Shown here in pieces: positions 15,438 through 23,617 of a stretch of 33,724 nucleotides of DNA. Origin of the DNA: CAYSPU01 sp964432995 (lineage in GTDB: Bacteria; Verrucomicrobiota; Verrucomicrobiia; Limisphaerales; JAHDYP01); contig CAYSPU010000026.1 in NCBI GenBank assembly GCA_964432995.1, positions 1 through 33,724 on the forward strand, read 5' to 3'. The first letter of the stretch is position 1. The number at the start of each line of letters is the position of its first letter. Under the pieces are notes generated by a model. That model did no database searches, was not told the origin of the DNA, and saw only the letters and a list, made by a program, of their open reading frames with translations. The translations under genes were made by a program, and so were the position numbers.

Positions 15438-15447
15438 CGCGGGCGCG
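15376..15447. promoter_or_regulatory. Two CCTTAACGCGGGYGCG motifs (candidate operator)
   Basis: The motif lies at 15376-15391 and 15432-15447, matching at 15 of 16 bases, each preceded by CAGAC. The second ends directly before the AGGAAAGG ribosome site of the gene at 15462. They could be binding sites for the HTH regulator just upstream. Chance similarity inside GC-rich sequence is possible. Confidence 0.35.
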
Positions 15448-15461
15448 ATAGGAAAGGACGC

Positions 15462-16109
15462 ATGAACACCACAGCACAGAAACTCCAGAAGATCCTAGAC
15501 GGCGCCACGGCACCCGAGATCCGCCGTCCACGACTGAACAGCCCCGTTCGCGACTGGCTGCAGTTGGAACCCATGGACGGCGCCGATGAACGGTTCAAGC
15601 GCGACGTCGAAGAAAACCTCGCCCTGGTCCACAAGTTCGCCCCGGACCTGGTCGCCGACGCCGAGGGCGGCAGCGCCAAGGCCCTCCTGGTCCTGGCGAA
15701 GACGGTCCGGCACGGCCACACCCCGCGCACGGCCAGCACGGCCACGAAGACTCCCCCCGCCCCGCCAGTCCGCGCCAGTACCACGCCCGCGACGCCGCCC
15801 CCTGCAGCCAAACCGGTCCCCATCCCCACCGCCGTCCTCGAGGGTGTTCTCTTGGGCGTGGTTCGCACTGAACTGCCCCGAAGCTACGGCGACATGGAGG
15901 ACGTCGCGAAACGCGCGCACCTGCTTTTGGCAGCCTGGAAACTCGGCTGTGACGAAGCCCTGCCCGAAAGCGTTCGCGCGGAGATTGTGCCACTGATCGT
16001 TGGGAAGAAACGACGCGACTGGTCCACCGGGGCGGCACTTACGACGGCCGCGTTCCGTCGGCAGGCGGTCCGCCAGGCGTTGAAGCGGGCCCGCATCGCC
16101 ACGAAGTAA
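15462..16109 (+). CDS. Unknown element protein with Pro/Ala/Thr linker
   Basis: A strong AGGAAAGG precedes ATG 15462; the product has 215 residues. It has a helical N-domain (about 1-85; DERFKRDVEENLALVHKF), a Pro/Ala/Thr-rich linker (about 90-120; TPATPPPAAKPVP) and a helical C-domain (about 125-215; DMEDVAKRAHLLLAAWKLG, then a basic end). There is no recognised family, signal peptide or membrane segment, so it is likely cytoplasmic. Two domains joined by a flexible linker suggest binding of two partners. It probably shares a transcript with the following gene, 18 bases further on. Confidence 0.72.
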   Translation: MNTTAQKLQKILDGATAPEIRRPRLNSPVRDWLQLEPMDGADERFKRDVEENLALVHKFAPDLVADAEGGSAKALLVLAKTVRHGHTPRTASTATKTPPAPPVRASTTPATPPPAAKPVPIPTAVLEGVLLGVVRTELPRSYGDMEDVAKRAHLLLAAWKLGCDEALPESVRAEIVPLIVGKKRRDWSTGAALTTAAFRRQAVRQALKRARIATK

Positions 16110-16127
16110 CATCCCACCGAAGCGACA

Positions 16128-16616
16128 ATGAAAACCGACCAAGTCCTCGCCCTGAAGACGGATCCCAAGTCCAAGCTGCGCGCCCAGGCGGATGCGCTGC
16201 TCGCAAAAGCCAACACCGCCGACGAGGCCGACGCTGAGGCTGCCAACACCCTCGCCAGTAAGCTCCAGACTCGCGGCTGGTTCCTGCGCGAGGTCGCTGC
16301 CCTTCACGAACTGCTAGCCGTGGACGAAGCCGCTGCCGCTGACGCTGTAGCGCAGGAGTGGTTTGGCTGGTTTCTGAACGGCTCGGCTGGATGCCTGGAA
16401 CGAGTCCGGATTGCCGCCCGTGACGCCTCTATCCGAGCTATGCTGCGACCCTATTTCGAGCGCCTGGTTGGCGAACGGGAAGCGAAGGCCAAGGCGCTCG
16501 AAGAGGAAGCACGCGCACTCGCCCGGGCCCACGGGTTCAACCTCGCCGCCGTGGCGGCGCACTGTGCGAGGATGGCGTCGCGCCCCGTGTCCGAGTTCCT
16601 CCTCGCGGAAGAGTAG
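16128..16616 (+). CDS. Unknown helical element protein
   Basis: The product has 162 residues, Ala- and Glu-rich and almost entirely helical. It includes SKLRAQADALLAKANTADEADAEAAN, a repeated acidic helix, then WFLREVAALHELLAVDE and EREAKAKALEEEARALARAHG, which could form a coiled coil. I do not recognise it. It is the last gene of the plus-strand run and is followed 22 bases later by a hairpin terminator, which supports it as the end of the operon. Confidence 0.68.
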   Translation: MKTDQVLALKTDPKSKLRAQADALLAKANTADEADAEAANTLASKLQTRGWFLREVAALHELLAVDEAAAADAVAQEWFGWFLNGSAGCLERVRIAARDASIRAMLRPYFERLVGEREAKAKALEEEARALARAHGFNLAAVAAHCARMASRPVSEFLLAEE

Positions 16617-16638
16617 ACGTTCCTGTAGTCATCCCCAG

Positions 16639-16676
16639 CGACCCGTCGCCTACTTGGTGGCGGGTCGTTTCTTTCT
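16639..16676 (+). terminator. Rho-independent terminator after plus-strand gene run
   Basis: CGACCCGTCGCC (16639-16650) pairs with GGTGGCGGGTCG (16656-16667) over 12 pairs, two of them G-U, with loop TACTT, followed by TTTCTTTCT. It follows the stop at 16616. The right arm also encodes the last residues of the minus-strand HTH gene, whose stop is at 16650-16652. No T-run follows on the minus strand, so it works for the plus strand only. Confidence 0.75.
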
Positions 16677-17141
16677 CCGTCTCCAGTGCGCGCGCCGCTG
16701 TGCATCCGAGAACGTCTTGCGCGCCGACTGGCGGCGTTGGTTCCGGAAGTGCAACCCGACCTCGTCCGCGAACTCCAACCCGATCTTAGACAAGCACGCG
16801 CGGGTGCAATGGAGGCGTGCCGCAAGTGTGTGGTAGTCCCGGTCGCCCATGAGGTCGGAACGCAGGCAGCAACTGGCAGCGACGAACCGTTTCAGCGCCT
16901 CCGTCAAGGTTCGCACTTCCCCGTTTGGCTTCCGCCAACAGAAGACCAGGAGGCGAGAAAGGGCCTCCCCCGCCGCCCGCATGATCTCTTCGTGGCGTTC
17001 CTGCTTTTCCTCTCCGGGTTCGTGCAGCCCCAGTCGTTCGTCGACCTCGCGGTGGACGTCAACGTGGATTTGACACTCCGGAAGGTCGGCATACTCCCAT
17101 ACGGCTTCACCGAGTTGGAAGTGGTGGTCGGGTTCCTCCAT
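16650..17141 (-). CDS. HTH protein beside attR, unknown family
   Basis: The product has 163 residues from ATG 17141; the start is not supported by a ribosome site. The N-terminal half is acidic and helical (EEKQERHEEIMRAAGEAL). The C-terminal half has GDRDYHTLAARLHCTRACLSKIGLEFADEVGL, a helix-turn-helix in the style of a homeodomain or sigma region 4, then a very basic tail (RRAHWRRRKKRPATK). This looks like a DNA-binding regulator. It converges with the main gene run and lies 176 bases from attR, so it may control replication or excision. No specific function can be claimed. Confidence 0.68.
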   Translation of the reverse strand: MEEPDHHFQLGEAVWEYADLPECQIHVDVHREVDERLGLHEPGEEKQERHEEIMRAAGEALSRLLVFCWRKPNGEVRTLTEALKRFVAASCCLRSDLMGDRDYHTLAARLHCTRACLSKIGLEFADEVGLHFRNQRRQSARKTFSDAQRRAHWRRRKKRPATK

Positions 17142-17209
17142 GTGTATCGGAGGAAGTCCACCAGGATGGCCGCCACTCGCTCAGAACGGCACCCAGGACG
17201 AGTCCAAAG

Positions 17210-17271
17210 TGGCCCAGACTGGCCCAGACACCAGCGTCCGGGAAAGTGGCCCAGAAATGGACCAGACATGG
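17210..17271. repeat. Two paired TGGCCCAG repeats, right end (putative arm sites)
   Basis: Pair one is at 17210-17230 (period 10) and pair two at 17247-17271 (period 11, second copy TGGACCAG). Each is preceded by AAG and ends in AGACA. They match the pair inside attL at 7610-7630. Their presence inside both ends of the element fits arm-type binding sites for the integrase or its helper. Confidence 0.65.
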
Positions 17272-17317
17272 AGGGGGGCGGAGGGAAGGTTTCCTTTATA
17301 ACCCCTTGCTGCTGAAC

Positions 17318-17393
<76 letters not shown>

Positions 17394-17624
17394 ACTCGGA
17401 GCGAGGAAAGAATGGGAACGCCGAACATTTTGTCAACACCTACGTGGATCACCTGCGTGGATCCCGCTCCGCGGGCGCCATCTCCACCGGTTGTCGAGAA
17501 TCCCGCCGCGGAGGCGGGATCTTCCCGGAGCCGACAGAGCGCGCGTCCGCCGGGGCGAGCGCCGCGCTACGGCGGGGGACGAACGAACCCCCAGCGCCAC
17601 TGAGGCGGGAATCCGGGGGAGCGC

Positions 17625-19727
17625 TCAGAACCGGTAGGTGAGCTTGACGCGGAAGTTGCGCCCGTCTTGCTCGATGGTGTCCTGGGTGTATCCCGCGCCG
17701 GCAGGGTAAGCGTATTCGGTGTCCAACAGGTTGTAGACGGTGGCGGAGACTTCCAGTCCCTTGAGGAGCTTCTGGCTGAACAGCGTGAGGTTGACGATGG
17801 CGAAGTCGTCGGTCTCGTCGCCAGCCAGCGTTTCGACACCGCTCAGGTATTGGAGTTGGAGGCCGGCGAAGAGGCGGTCCCGGTAGAGGGGCGCGATCAG
17901 GTTCAGGCGCAGCAGATGGCGGGGGGAATTGCTCAGTTCGTCGCCGCTCTGGGCGTCTTCGGCCCGCTGCAGGCTGTAACCGAGTTGCCCGGTCCAGCCC
18001 CCGGGGAAGCGCCCGTCCAGCTCGAACTCGACGCCACCGGCTCGCGCCTCGTTCAGGTTCCGGTAGCCGTAGACGTCCTCGGTGCTCGCGATGAGATCGT
18101 CGATCTCGTAGTAGTAGCCGGAGACGAGCAGCCGCAGGTGGGCGAGCAGCGACTGTTCGTAGACGACTTCGTAGGTGCGGATGGTCTCCGGGTCGAGCCC
18201 GGAGTTGTAGTAGAGTTCGTATCGGTTGGGGGCGCGGAAGGCCTGGCCATACAGCAGCTTGAAGGTCGTGGGGATCCAGGGGCTGTACATCAACCCGGCG
18301 CGCGGGTTCACGGTCCCGTGGAAGCTGTCGTAGTAGTCGTAGCGCAACCCGGCGTTCAGCGTCAGGTTCGTCAGGAACGCCACCTCAGCTTGCCCATACA
18401 CCCCCAGGTTCCAACTGGTCGTGTCGATTTCCCCGTATGCAGCGTAGGGCTCGACGTCATAGTTCAGTTCGTATTGGCGGAAGTTGTTCCGATAATCGAG
18501 GCCGAAGACGAGGGTATGGCGATCGCGGATCTTCTGGGTGAGCTGGCCTTCGGCGTAGAACCAGTCGCCGTCGTTGTCATCGCGATTCAAAACGGGGAAC
18601 GGCGGCTCGCCGGGCTCGGCGTAGTCGGAGGGGTAGGTGGCGAAGTAGGCGTAGTGATCGTAACTGGCCCGAGCGGACAGCGCGGTGTCGGTTTCGAATT
18701 CGTGTTGGTACTTCAGCTCCGCGTATCCCCAACGATCGTTGGCCACCAGGCGATCGTCGTTGAAGATGGCATCGAAGCAAGCGGTGGGCATGTGCTTCTG
18801 GCGGTCGGAGAAAGCGCCGGCGAAACTGAAATCGCCAAAGGCCAGACTGGCGAACAGCTTGGCGGCCTGGTCCCGGTCGGCGTTCTCGGCCCAACCGTTG
18901 TTCGCGGCGAAGCGGTTCGCGCTGATCCGTTGGTCGAACTCGGGATAGTACAGACTTTCATGGCCCGCGCTGTCGTACCACGAGGCCGAGAGGAGCACCT
19001 CGGTCTCGTTGTCGAACTTCTGGCCGAAGCTCAGGCGGCCGTAGTAAGTGTCGAAGCTGGCGACCTCGCCGGAGACCTCGAATCCGTTGAGCTGTCGCCC
19101 GCGTTTGGTGATGACGTTGACCACGCCGAGGAAGGCGCTTTCGCCGTAGAGCGAGGAACTGGGGCCCCGGATGACCTCCACGCGGTCGATCAGGTCCACG
19201 TCGGGCACGGCCTCAGTGCCGAGGAGAAAAGCGCCGTAGAGGTTCTCGTTGAGGCGGTGGCCGTCCACCAGGAGCAACACGCGGGAGTTGTAGTCGCCGG
19301 GCCGCTGGAACCCGCGGATCCCCAGATAGGAGTAAGTGCGATCGTACGGCACATAGACGCCGCGCACGCTCTGCAACACGCCGGCCAGGGTGCGCAGGCC
19401 GAGCTTCCGGATGTCGTCCGAGGTGACGATCGAGACCGAGGCCGGAGCGCGGCTGATGGACTGCTCGTATTTCGAGGCGGTGTAGACCCGGTCGACGTTG
19501 AGTTCGAGCAACTCCTCGAAGCTCAGGGACATCACGTTTGTGGTGGCCTCGGCCGCAGGCGCTCCCCCTGTGGGATCGGATGCCGCCCGAGTGTGCAGCA
19601 GGGATAGGCCGAATCCCAGGAGGGCCGCGAGGCTCCGGGTCAGGAGCGCAAAAGCGCCTCGGCGTGCGGCGGTCGGTGCCACCTTCGCCGGGCATCCCGG
19701 CTGATCAATCGCTGCCCTTGTGTTCAT
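17625..19727 (-). CDS. TonB-dependent outer membrane receptor
   Basis: The product has 700 residues, the usual size. A signal peptide follows an arginine-rich start (LTRSLAALLGFGLSLLHTRAA). The plug domain covers about residues 70-215: SKYEQSISRAPASVSIVTSDDIRKLGLRTLAGVLQSV, then LGIRGF, VLLLVDGHRLN, DRVEVIRGPSSSLYGESAFLGVVNVITKRG. The rest is a 22-strand-type beta barrel with YDYYD and NLLDTEY signatures, and it ends in TYRF with a C-terminal Phe for barrel assembly. The plug resembles colicin I/vitamin B12-type receptors, so an iron chelate, cobalamin or small organic ligand is possible. No riboswitch is seen upstream. It is a single gene with no neighbouring TonB, ExbB or binding-protein gene. 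Confidence 0.92.
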   Translation of the reverse strand: MNTRAAIDQPGCPAKVAPTAARRGAFALLTRSLAALLGFGLSLLHTRAASDPTGGAPAAEATTNVMSLSFEELLELNVDRVYTASKYEQSISRAPASVSIVTSDDIRKLGLRTLAGVLQSVRGVYVPYDRTYSYLGIRGFQRPGDYNSRVLLLVDGHRLNENLYGAFLLGTEAVPDVDLIDRVEVIRGPSSSLYGESAFLGVVNVITKRGRQLNGFEVSGEVASFDTYYGRLSFGQKFDNETEVLLSASWYDSAGHESLYYPEFDQRISANRFAANNGWAENADRDQAAKLFASLAFGDFSFAGAFSDRQKHMPTACFDAIFNDDRLVANDRWGYAELKYQHEFETDTALSARASYDHYAYFATYPSDYAEPGEPPFPVLNRDDNDGDWFYAEGQLTQKIRDRHTLVFGLDYRNNFRQYELNYDVEPYAAYGEIDTTSWNLGVYGQAEVAFLTNLTLNAGLRYDYYDSFHGTVNPRAGLMYSPWIPTTFKLLYGQAFRAPNRYELYYNSGLDPETIRTYEVVYEQSLLAHLRLLVSGYYYEIDDLIASTEDVYGYRNLNEARAGGVEFELDGRFPGGWTGQLGYSLQRAEDAQSGDELSNSPRHLLRLNLIAPLYRDRLFAGLQLQYLSGVETLAGDETDDFAIVNLTLFSQKLLKGLEVSATVYNLLDTEYAYPAGAGYTQDTIEQDGRNFRVKLTYRF

Positions 19728-19954
19728 TCATCATCGGCGCCGACGCACGCCGCTCCGATGCGGTATGGCCGGGCCACCCAGTTTCTTGGCCCTCCGGAGC
19801 CCGGATGCTGTGACTCCATCGCTATAACGGCCACCCGCGGCCCCAACTTGAGTGCGATGACCAATCCAAACCGTTGACACCACGGGAGTAGCCGACGTCA
19901 TTCCGCTTGCGGAGAGACTCGTCCGCCGCCTGCGCCAACTCGAGGGCAGGGCGG

Positions 19955-21817
19955 CTACCATGCAATGCCGTAGTCTTCACCGTGATTGCTCGCGCCGCCC
20001 CAGAAGGTGACGTGTTCCTGGTCGAACCAAATGGCCGTGATGGGGCCCGAACTCCTCTTCTGGAAGTCGAGGCGGTAGCCCATGCGCTCCAGTTCGGTGC
20101 GCACCCAGGAGGGAGTCTCCTCGTTGAGAGTGAGGCGACCTGGCTGGACGGCGTGCTGATCAAACGAGCTGCGCATCTGGTAGCTGGTGAAGTTCGCCGC
20201 CTCGGAGGCTTCCTGGACGGTCATGCCGAACTCGGCCATGTTCAGAAAGAACTGGAGGAGGTTCTGGTCCTGGGTGTCGCCGCCCTGTACGGAGAAACAG
20301 AGGAACGGTTTGCCGTCCTTGAGGGCGAGCGACGGGGTGAGGGTCACGCGCGGGCGTTTGCCGGGGGCGACGACGTTGTAGGGGTTGTCGGCGGGATCGA
20401 GGACGAAGCTCTGCAGGCGTTGGCTCATCCCCATGCCGGTGTGACCGGCGATGCAGACCGGGATCCAACCGCCGCTCGGCGTCACGGAGATTGCCCACCC
20501 CTGGTCGTCGGCCGCCTGAATGGAGGTGGTGCCGGCCCGGAAAGCGGCGTCCCTTCGCTCGAGAGACCCGGTGGTGGCGGCTTCCTGGTTGGGGCGAACG
20601 TTGGACCAAGCCTGCAGCAACGCCGGGAAGGGATTCGTCTGACCCTGAAACGGATAGGGATCGCCGGGGCGCAGATCCGGCTGGTTCTTCGCCCAGTCGA
20701 CGAGCTTGAGCCGCTCCCCGGCGTAGGCCTTCGAGAGCAGCCCGCGCACAGGTTCCTCGGGCGGGAAATCCGGGTCGCCGTAGTAGAAATCACGATCGGC
20801 GAATGCGAGATTCATTACCTGGTAGAGCGTGTGAACATAGCGGGCGCTGTTGTAGCCCATGGCCTTGACGTCGAGTGGCTCCAGCAGGTTCAGGCACTGC
20901 AGCAGGGCTGGTCCCTGGGTCCAGGTGGTGAGCTTGTAGACCGCAATGCCCCGGTAAGTGGTCTGCACCGGTTCCTCGATCTTCACCTTCCACCCGGCCA
21001 GGTCCTCCACGCGGTGCAAACCACCTTGCTCCGCAGAGCTGCGACACCACTCCGCGGCGATGTCGCCCCGGTAGAACCGGTCGTATGCCGCGTAGATCGC
21101 CTGCCGCCGATCCTTCCCCTCGCGCCGCGCCTGGTCCTCCGCGTCCACCAACTTCTGCAAAGTCGCCAGCAGATCCAACTGGCAGAAGATCTCGCCCGGT
21201 TGAGGAGCTTCGCGGCCATCGCCGACGTGGGGAAGCAGGACCGCCTTCGAATAGGGCCACAGCTTCAGCTTGCCTTGGTCTTTCTCAATCTTGCGGACGA
21301 GTTCCGCCTCGATGGGGTAGCCCTCGGCCATCTGCATCGCCGGCTCGAGGACGTCCTTCAAGCTCAACGAACCGAACTCGGCGAGCATCACCATCAGACC
21401 GCCCGGATTGCCGGGGGTGACGGCGGCGAGCGGTCCTTCCGAGGGCGGGTAGCGCAGTCCTTTCGACCGGAAGAACTCGGGCGTGGCGCCGGTGGGAGCT
21501 ACGCCCAGCGCATTGATCCCGACCACGTTTCTGGTCCGCGGATCGAAGATCAACGCCTGCGTCTCGCCACCCCAGCCGACATCGTCGTGCATCGTGCAAA
21601 CGACGGCGAGCATGGCGCAAGCGGCGTCGACGGCATTACCCCGGCGCTCGAACATCCGAGCGCCGGCCGTGGCCCCCAGGGGTTTGCCGGTGATCGCGAT
21701 CCAGTGGCGTCCGTGGAGAACCGGCTTGTGAGTCGCGGCCAGCAGGTGGGAGGCGGCGAACGACACCGCCGCCAGCCAGGCGATCAGGCCGAACCGTGCT
21801 CTGGAGGCCGCGATCAT
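19955..21817 (-). CDS. Gamma-glutamyltransferase family protein (Ntn hydrolase)
   Basis: The product has 620 residues with an N-terminal signal sequence (LIAWLAAVSFAASHLLAA). Family features run in order: ATAGARMFERRGNAVDAACAML near 50, PTGATPEFFRSKG and GPLAAVTPGNPGGLMVMLAEFG in the large subunit, then AGTTSIQAADDQGWAIS with the nucleophile Thr430 at the autocleavage site. A loop follows (GHTGMGMSQRL), then GGDTQDQNLLQFFLNMAEFG near the C-terminus. Standard enzymes have TTHxS at the cleavage site and GxPGG later. Here these are TTS and GGDTQ, so the substrate may not be glutathione. It is probably periplasmic. It starts 60 bases after the LmbE-like gene, suggesting an operon for processing an amide or peptide conjugate. 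Confidence 0.88.
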   Translation of the reverse strand: MIAASRARFGLIAWLAAVSFAASHLLAATHKPVLHGRHWIAITGKPLGATAGARMFERRGNAVDAACAMLAVVCTMHDDVGWGGETQALIFDPRTRNVVGINALGVAPTGATPEFFRSKGLRYPPSEGPLAAVTPGNPGGLMVMLAEFGSLSLKDVLEPAMQMAEGYPIEAELVRKIEKDQGKLKLWPYSKAVLLPHVGDGREAPQPGEIFCQLDLLATLQKLVDAEDQARREGKDRRQAIYAAYDRFYRGDIAAEWCRSSAEQGGLHRVEDLAGWKVKIEEPVQTTYRGIAVYKLTTWTQGPALLQCLNLLEPLDVKAMGYNSARYVHTLYQVMNLAFADRDFYYGDPDFPPEEPVRGLLSKAYAGERLKLVDWAKNQPDLRPGDPYPFQGQTNPFPALLQAWSNVRPNQEAATTGSLERRDAAFRAGTTSIQAADDQGWAISVTPSGGWIPVCIAGHTGMGMSQRLQSFVLDPADNPYNVVAPGKRPRVTLTPSLALKDGKPFLCFSVQGGDTQDQNLLQFFLNMAEFGMTVQEASEAANFTSYQMRSSFDQHAVQPGRLTLNEETPSWVRTELERMGYRLDFQKRSSGPITAIWFDQEHVTFWGGASNHGEDYGIAW

Positions 21818-21877
21818 GATTGGCGCTGTGGGCGGAGGGCCCGCGGTCGAAAAGGGTGAAGGTCGCAGATTCCCATG

Positions 21878-22771
21878 CTACGGAGCGCTGATGGGGAAAA
21901 GCCGTTTCAGTTCCTCGCTGCCGGGGCGGCGGCCGTATTCGCACAGCTCGAAGGCTTCGGCGTGACGGATCCTCTCGGCGGCGTCGGCGCCGTAGAACTC
22001 CTTCAGCTTCTCGCGCCAGCGGTTGGCGAGGTTCTGGTTGCGTCGGGCGAAGTTGCTCCGGATCTCCTGCCGTCGCTGCTGCTGCTTCTGCGGATCGGAG
22101 GGAATCAGCTCGGCAGAGCCGTTGGCGCCCCCCTCGTAGAACTGCGAGTCCATGACCAGCAGGGCGTCGAGCTTCTTCTCCAGCACGGAATCGATGGCGA
22201 CGACGACGTCAGCGGCGAAGGGATTGGGTTTCTGGAAGCCGTCGGGGAAGTAGAAGAAGGCCGGGTTCCGCTTCAGGGGCGGCACGTCGGGACAGAAGAA
22301 GGGGACCGTGACCATGTAGGCGGCGTCCTGGACGAGCACGCTCGTGTAGCGGTGGTCCGGATGATAGTCGTTGGGGCGGTGGGCGATGACGATGTCCGCC
22401 TGCCATTCGCGGATGAGGCGGACGATGGTGCGCCGATTCTCGAGACTAGGGAGGACTTCGCCGTCGTGGATGTCGAGTACTTCGCTCGTGACGCCGAGCA
22501 TCTCGTCGGCTTTGCGGGCTTCCATCGTGCGGCGTTGGGCGAGGGGACCGCCGGCCTCGCGCCAATGGCCGATGTCGCCGTTGCTGACGGAGACGAACTT
22601 CACCTTGTGTCCCTGGGCGGCCCAGAGGGCGCCGGAGCCGCCCGCCTGGATCTCGCAGTCATCCGGGTGGGCCCCGAAACAGATGATGCGGAGCGGGGCG
22701 TCGCTACCGACGAGGATGGGAGGCCAGGTAAACGAGCCAAGCACGATCAGGGAAGAGATGATTGTCTTCAT
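21878..22771 (-). CDS. PIG-L/LmbE family deacetylase, secreted
   Basis: The product has 297 residues. A short signal peptide (MKTIISSLIVLGSFTW...) precedes the zinc site AHPDD at 34-38, and the third ligand region is DYHPDHRYTS (H137, D139, H140). This is the arrangement of zinc-dependent N-acetylglucosamine deacetylases such as LmbE/MshB. The middle has SVSNGDIGHW, as in the family. The export signal suggests it acts on an extracellular sugar or glycoconjugate rather than in mycothiol-type synthesis. The downstream gamma-glutamyltransferase gene is on the same strand and close, so the two are probably co-transcribed. The substrate is unknown. Confidence 0.9.
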   Translation of the reverse strand: MKTIISSLIVLGSFTWPPILVGSDAPLRIICFGAHPDDCEIQAGGSGALWAAQGHKVKFVSVSNGDIGHWREAGGPLAQRRTMEARKADEMLGVTSEVLDIHDGEVLPSLENRRTIVRLIREWQADIVIAHRPNDYHPDHRYTSVLVQDAAYMVTVPFFCPDVPPLKRNPAFFYFPDGFQKPNPFAADVVVAIDSVLEKKLDALLVMDSQFYEGGANGSAELIPSDPQKQQQRRQEIRSNFARRNQNLANRWREKLKEFYGADAAERIRHAEAFELCEYGRRPGSEELKRLFPISAP

Positions 22772-23126
22772 GGAACACGGATCGCAGTTTCACTTCTTCT
22801 GTCGTTTTGTCAGTAGGAAGTCAACCGGGGACTGTGATGGCTGGGGAGTAAACCATCCGGGCTTCTGGCGCGGCCGCAGACGTCAGCCCGCGCCGTACCA
22901 AGTTCGTGTTGCATATGCGATATGGAATTGGCAATGAGATCCCGCCTTCCAAAGAAGCCCTTCACCCATTGTCTGCGCCGACTGAGGTTGGCGGTTGCGA
23001 CGGACGAGGCAGCGGCGGACGTCAGTGCGCGCATGCTGGCGGTGCACCTCTTGCAGGCGGCCGTTCGTCCGCGCGCCTTCATCGTTGGTTTGCCAGGGGA
23101 AGCGGAATGCGGTAAGGCTGTGGGGC
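22772..23126. other. Intergenic region with palindromic repeat copy A
   Basis: About 355 bases between the divergent LmbE-like and lipoprotein genes. No protein gene is supported here. It holds copy A of the GTGTTGCATATGC repeat (22893-22931). Confidence 0.55.
22893..22931. repeat. Dispersed palindromic repeat, copy A
   Basis: CCGTACCA, then CGTGTTGCATATGC, then GGAATTGG. It aligns over 39 bases with the reverse complement of copy B at 26534-26572. The copy is less symmetric than B. Confidence 0.6.
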
Positions 23127-23540
23127 ATGAACCGCATCTGCTGGCTTGGCGTGGTCTGGTTGGTGGCACTTCTGGGGACGAGCTGCGAATCCACGGACAC
23201 CGGGCGTGTCCGGTTTGCGACGATCAACGGCACGGTCACAAGCCGTCCGCCGATGGTGGTGCCGGCGAACGCGGTGGTAGAGGTGCAGTTGCTGGCGATT
23301 GAAGGCGGGGCGTCGGTGAAGCGTGGGGTTGCCTCGGCGTCGCTATCGAATCCCGGGGAGATGCCGATCAAGTTCCAACTGAGCTATCCCGTCGGCGCAT
23401 ATCGTGCCGGCACGCAGCACGCCGTCGAGGCGCGGATTCTGGTGAACGGCCAGCCGTGGATGGTGACCGAGACGGTCAACCACTTCATGGCGGATGGACG
23501 GATCGTTGGGGCCGAGGTGACGGTGAGGCCGACGCGGTGA
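23127..23540 (+). CDS. YbaY/YscW-like lipoprotein
   Basis: ATG 23127 gives 137 residues; GTAAGG lies upstream. The N-terminus is MNRICWLGVVWLVALLGTSC, a lipoprotein-type signal with Cys near residue 20, although the box before Cys (GTS) is not ideal. The rest has INGTVTSRPPMVVPANAVVEVQLLAIEG, written as GTVTSRPP and VVPANAVVEVQLL, then PIKFQLSYPVGAY, HAVEARILVNGQP and VTETVNHFM. This is the fold and order of the YscW/YbaY-type beta-sandwich lipoproteins. They sit in a periplasm-facing membrane; most have no established role. It converges with the next gene, 77 bases away. Confidence 0.78.
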   Translation: MNRICWLGVVWLVALLGTSCESTDTGRVRFATINGTVTSRPPMVVPANAVVEVQLLAIEGGASVKRGVASASLSNPGEMPIKFQLSYPVGAYRAGTQHAVEARILVNGQPWMVTETVNHFMADGRIVGAEVTVRPTR

Positions 23541-23617
23541 GAGGCGAGGTCGAGATCCGGCGTGCGTCTTCCCCGGGCTTGCGGCGGAGTCGATTGTGGT
23601 CCTTCCTTTACGCAGTC

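Noticed and set aside
17502..17520. Terminator for the TonB receptor gene (TCCCGCC/GGCGGGA hairpin)
   Set aside because: It has a good stem but no T-run on the minus strand and lies over 100 bases beyond the stop.
17667..19607. 646-residue plus-strand reading frame
   Set aside because: It is antisense to the TonB receptor gene and is Val/Gly/Glu-rich with no motifs. The receptor has a complete plug and barrel pattern.
19728..19954. Cobalamin riboswitch upstream of the TonB receptor
   Set aside because: No B12-box-like sequence or matching stems were seen in this 227-base spacer.
19907..21859. 650-residue plus-strand reading frame
   Set aside because: It is antisense to the gamma-glutamyltransferase gene, which has clear family motifs.
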